DNA from: Eubacteriales bacterium
GTDB taxonomy: Bacteria; Bacillota_A; Clostridia; Christensenellales; Aristaeellaceae
Direction of reading: 5' to 3'
DNA length: 8,450 nt
Assembly (NCBI GenBank): GCA_029974855.1
Contig: JARKQO010000168.1
Span: forward strand, 1 to 8,450
Both the position numbers and the translations under genes were made by a program. Every line of letters starts with the position of its first letter. The stretch's first letter is position 1. The notes below the pieces were generated by a model, which did not search any database, had not been told where the DNA came from, and saw nothing but the letters and a program-made list of their open reading frames with translations. This document shows positions 6,383 through 8,450 of the stretch, in pieces.

Positions 6383-7618
6383 ATGACGCAGCATTCTCCA
6401 AAGAGCTGGGTCCGGCAGACGGCCCTGTTTTTGGGCAGCCAAACCGTGACCCTGTTCGGTTCTTCCATTGTCCAATTCGCCATCTCCTGGCACATCACCC
6501 TCACCACCCAAAGCGGCGTAATGATCGCCATTTCCACCCTGGCGGGCTTTTTGCCCCAGGCCGTGATCTCCCTTTTCGCCGGGGTCTGGGCGGACCGCTA
6601 TGACCGCAAGAGACTCATCATCCTGGCGGACGCGGTGATCGCGGCCTGCACGGCGGTGCTGGCTTTGCTGTTCGCTTTGGGCTACCAGGAGCTGTGGCTG
6701 CTTTTCGTGATCTCGGCGGTGCGCTCCGCCGGGGCGGGGATTCAGATGCCCGCCGTAGGCGCGTTCCTGCCGGAAATCGTGCCCCAGGACAGGCTGATGC
6801 GGGTAAACGGCATCCATTCCACCATTCAAAGCGTGATGTTTTTGCTCTCCCCGGCGGTGGCGGGCTGGCTGTACGGCAGCCTGGGCATCGGCCCGGTGTT
6901 CTGGGTGGACGTGATCACGGCGGTGGTGGGCATCGGCATCTTCCTGGGAGTGGTAGCCCCGCCCCGGGAGCTTCCCCAGGCCCAGCCCGGCCACTTCTGG
7001 AAGGACATGCGCGGCGGCGTGGCCTACATGGCCCGGACCCCCTGGCTGTGGCAGATGACGCTGTTTTACCTGCTGACCGCCCTGATGCTGGGGCCCGCGG
7101 TGTTCCTGACCCCGCTGATGGTGGCCCGCAGCTTCGGGCCGGAGCCCTGGCGCTTGGTGACCCACGAGATCGTGTTCTCGGTGGGCAGCATTTTGGGGGG
7201 CGTGCTGGTGAGCCTGTGGGGCGGCCTGCGCAACAAAACCCATACCCTCATGGCGGCCTCGGCCTTCTTTGGGCTGTTCACACTGCTGATGGGCTTCTCC
7301 CGGGATTTTATCTTTTACCTGGGCATGATGCTGCCCTTGGGCCTCAGCGTGCCCTTCCTGCACACCGCCAGCAACACCGTGCTGCAGACCCGCACGGACC
7401 CGGAGCTGATGGGCCGCGTCTTTGGGGTGAACTCCATCATCGGCTCCGCAGCCATGCCCCTGTCCATGGTGTGGTTCGGCCCCCTGGCGGACCGGTTCAG
7501 CGTGGAAGCCCTGCTGATCGTCACCGGGGCGGCCATGGTGGCCATCGCTTTGCTTGCCCTCAGGGCCAAGGCCATGGTGGAGGCGGGAGAGCCCTTGCCC
7601 CAGGAGGAGGAAGCCTGA
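6383..7618 (+). CDS. MFS transporter, drug/macrolide-efflux type (DHA3-like)
   Basis: The 411-residue integral membrane protein has about twelve hydrophobic segments. After a short cytoplasmic start, TM1 lies near residues 17-39 and TM2 near 46-68. The MFS motif A, GVWADRYDRKRL, is in the TM2-TM3 loop (67-78). The N-terminal half continues with the AVRSAGAGIQMPAVGAFLPEIV region, like MefA/Tet(V)-type exporters, and the C-terminal half has NTVLQTRTDPELMGRVFG, common to the same group. The C-terminal tail is acidic (QEEEA). These are proton-driven exporters; the substrate is unknown, so macrolide resistance should not be assumed. AAAAGGAG (6367-6374) lies 8 bases from the ATG at 6383; the adjacent in-frame TTG at 6380 is too close. 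It is 40 bp downstream of the oxidoreductase gene and probably co-transcribed. Its stop codon is part of the first unit of a tandem repeat. Confidence 0.9.
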   Translation: MTQHSPKSWVRQTALFLGSQTVTLFGSSIVQFAISWHITLTTQSGVMIAISTLAGFLPQAVISLFAGVWADRYDRKRLIILADAVIAACTAVLALLFALGYQELWLLFVISAVRSAGAGIQMPAVGAFLPEIVPQDRLMRVNGIHSTIQSVMFLLSPAVAGWLYGSLGIGPVFWVDVITAVVGIGIFLGVVAPPRELPQAQPGHFWKDMRGGVAYMARTPWLWQMTLFYLLTALMLGPAVFLTPLMVARSFGPEPWRLVTHEIVFSVGSILGGVLVSLWGGLRNKTHTLMAASAFFGLFTLLMGFSRDFIFYLGMMLPLGLSVPFLHTASNTVLQTRTDPELMGRVFGVNSIIGSAAMPLSMVWFGPLADRFSVEALLIVTGAAMVAIALLALRAKAMVEAGEPLPQEEEA

Positions 7619-7668
7619 GGGGAGCCAGAGGGGAGCCCGAGGGGAGCCCGAGGGGAGCCTGAGGCTCC
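7617..7668. repeat. 11-bp tandem repeat, four copies plus a partial one
   Basis: The unit GAGGGGAGCC(A/C/T) occurs at 7617-7627, 7628-7638, 7639-7649 and 7650-7660 with differences only at the last base, then breaks off as GAGGCTCC. It begins inside the stop codon of the MFS gene. On the RNA the last copy can fold with GGCTCC (7663-7668). Confidence 0.9.
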
Positions 7669-7679
7669 ATGCGCTTTTT
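7654..7679 (+). terminator. Possible weak terminator after the MFS gene
   Basis: GGAGCC (7654-7659), TGA loop, GGCTCC (7663-7668), then ATGCGC and five T (7675-7679). The stem is only 6 bp and the T-run starts six bases after it, so this is tentative. Confidence 0.35.
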
Positions 7680-7682
7680 CCG

Positions 7683-7733
7683 TAAGTTCCCTGTTTGCCT
7701 AAGCTCCCTTTCTCTCTAAGTTCCCTTTTTCCC
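7683..7733. repeat. 17-bp tandem repeat, three degenerate copies
   Basis: TAAG(T/C)TCCCT followed by seven mostly pyrimidine bases occurs at 7683-7699, 7700-7716 and 7717-7733 without gaps. Ten of the 17 positions form a nearly constant core (a single T/C change); the spacers are GTTTGCC, TTCTCTC and TTTTCCC. The GCTCCC/GTTCCC core is complementary (allowing G:U) to the GGGAGC core of the neighbouring 11-bp array. Confidence 0.8.
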
Positions 7734-7761
7734 GGGGCCCCGCATTGACAGCGGGGCCCCG
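7733..7761. promoter_or_regulatory. GC palindrome framing the -35 box of alaS (possible operator)
   Basis: CGGGGCCCCGC (7733-7743) and GCGGGGCCCCG (7751-7761) are perfect inverted repeats of 11 bp around a 7-base centre, ATTGACA. The centre contains the -35 hexamer. Each arm also contains the self-palindrome GGGGCCCC. No T-run follows on either strand, so it is not a normal terminator; an operator is the more likely reading. Confidence 0.55.
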
Positions 7762-7773
7762 ATTCACTATAAT
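7745..7773 (+). promoter_or_regulatory. Perfect-consensus sigma-A promoter of alaS
   Basis: TTGACA (7745-7750) and TATAAT (7768-7773) are both exact consensus hexamers separated by exactly 17 bp. Transcription should start near 7780, giving a leader of about 45 bases with AAAGGAG before the alaS ATG. Such a leader is too short for a T-box, so control, if any, would act at the promoter. Confidence 0.85.
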
Positions 7774-7824
7774 GGGTGAGCATTTTCCCTTTTTACTGTT
7801 TAATGAGATAAAGGAGCTACCCAC

Positions 7825-8450
7825 ATGAAATCTCTCCACTCCTCCCAGCTTCGCTCCCTGTTTTTGAAGTTCTTCCAGGATCACGGCCACGCGGTGATCT
7901 CCAGCGCCTCCATCATCCCGGAGAACGACCCCACGGTGCTGTTCACCACCGCCGGGATGCATCCCTTGGTGCCGTACCTGATGGGAGCCAAGCACCCCGC
8001 CGGCAACCGGCTGTGCAACGTGCAAAAGTGCGTCCGCACCGGGGACATCGACGACGTGGGGGATTTCAGCCACCTGACCTTTTTTGAGATGCTGGGCAAC
8101 TGGTCCTTGGGGGATTACTTCAAGGAGCAGATGATCCCCTGGAGCTGGGAGTTTTTGACCAGCCCCGATTACCTGGGCCTGCCCAAGGACAAGCTGGCCT
8201 TCTCCGTGTTCGCCGGGGACAGCGACTGCCCCCGGGACGAGGAAAGCGCCCGGCTTTGGCGGGACATGGGCGTGCCCGCAGACCGGATTTTCTACCTGCC
8301 CAAGGAGAACAACTGGTGGGGCCCAGCCGGGCAGACCGGCCCCTGCGGCCCGGATACCGAGATGTTCATCATCACCGACAAGGAGCCCTGCGGCCCGGAT
8401 TGTTCCCCCGCCTGCTCCTGCGGTCGGTACCTGGAGATATGGAACGACGT
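7825..8450 (+). CDS. alaS: Alanyl-tRNA synthetase, N-terminal catalytic part (truncated by window edge)
   Basis: AlaRS attaches alanine to tRNA-Ala in the cytoplasm. The visible 208 complete codons cover most of the class II aminoacylation core: [21 protein letters not shown] (27-47, motif 1 region), [32 protein letters not shown] (69-100, motif 2), then [16 protein letters not shown] (166-181) and GRYLEIWND (200-208). Motif 2 is a few residues shorter than in E. coli AlaRS, which has [22 protein letters not shown] there. GPCGP is followed by D where the E. coli enzyme has C. A cysteine cluster, [12 protein letters not shown] (189-200), may bind metal. These traits point to a divergent AlaRS form, perhaps a second alaS copy in the genome. 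ATG is 8 bases after AAAGGAG (7810-7816). The tRNA-recognition, editing and C-Ala domains lie beyond the edge. Confidence 0.93.
   Translation, partial: MKSLHSSQLRSLFLKFFQDHGHAVISSASIIPENDPTVLFTTAGMHPLVPYLMGAKHPAGNRLCNVQKCVRTGDIDDVGDFSHLTFFEMLGNWSLGDYFKEQMIPWSWEFLTSPDYLGLPKDKLAFSVFAGDSDCPRDEESARLWRDMGVPADRIFYLPKENNWWGPAGQTGPCGPDTEMFIITDKEPCGPDCSPACSCGRYLEIWND

Noticed and set aside
5197..6537. 446-codon open frame on the minus strand
   Set aside because: Antisense to the Gfo/Idh/MocA gene and overlapping the terminator at 5231-5268. No motif and no start signal.
7733..7761. GC palindrome read as an intrinsic terminator after the MFS gene
   Set aside because: No T-run follows the stem on either strand; its centre is instead a perfect -35 hexamer correctly spaced from a perfect -10.
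6365..7783. 472-codon open frame on the minus strand
   Set aside because: Antisense to the MFS gene and extending through the repeat arrays. Its His/Gln/Gly-rich composition reflects the codon pattern of the opposite strand.
7780..7824. T-box leader for alaS
   Set aside because: The leader from the perfect promoter is only about 45 bases, with no room for a specifier hairpin or antiterminator.

Overview
The window reads as chromosomal DNA of a GC-rich member of the Clostridia (Firmicutes). The evidence is strong AGGAGG-type ribosome binding sites, extended -10 promoters, some TTG starts, a canonical SecA, an oxygen-sensitive anaerobic sulfatase-maturase-type radical SAM enzyme, and several secreted SH3-like proteins. 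The general style suggests an uncultured gut lineage such as Christensenellales or Oscillospirales; that placement is inference. No phage, IS element, CRISPR array, tRNA or rRNA was seen.

Left part, minus strand (1-2400): the N-terminal 334 residues of secA run off the left edge. Upstream of it, in the same direction, lies a complete anSME-like radical SAM/SPASM gene starting at TTG. Each has its own extended -10 promoter. No sulfatase substrate lies in the window.

Centre (2400-3072): there is no protein gene here. A strong-looking plus-strand promoter (-35 ATGACA, 17 bp, extended -10 TATACT, A/T-rich upstream tract) faces away from the anSME promoter. It drives a roughly 230-base region of successive hairpins that ends in a terminator-like hairpin with six T. 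This is the best candidate for an unannotated structured RNA. It could be a free ncRNA, or a long attenuated leader of the next operon. It is followed by about 330 bp of GC-rich, hairpin-dense spacer.

Plus strand (3073-5268): three consecutive secreted-protein genes end at a perfect 13-bp terminator. They encode a chagasin-like (I42) inhibitor-domain protein, a two-SH3b-domain protein with a Lys/Pro/Thr linker, and a small acidic exported protein. They probably form one unit acting at the cell surface.

Plus strand (5386-7618): a Gfo/Idh/MocA-family NAD(P)-dependent sugar-type oxidoreductase is followed closely by an MFS exporter. They are probably co-transcribed.

Right end (7617-8450): two adjacent short tandem-repeat arrays (11-bp and 17-bp periods, with mutually complementary cores) lead into an 11-bp GC palindrome. 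Its loop holds a perfect TTGACA -35, spaced 17 bp from a perfect TATAAT. This promoter drives an alanyl-tRNA synthetase of a divergent type, cut by the right edge.
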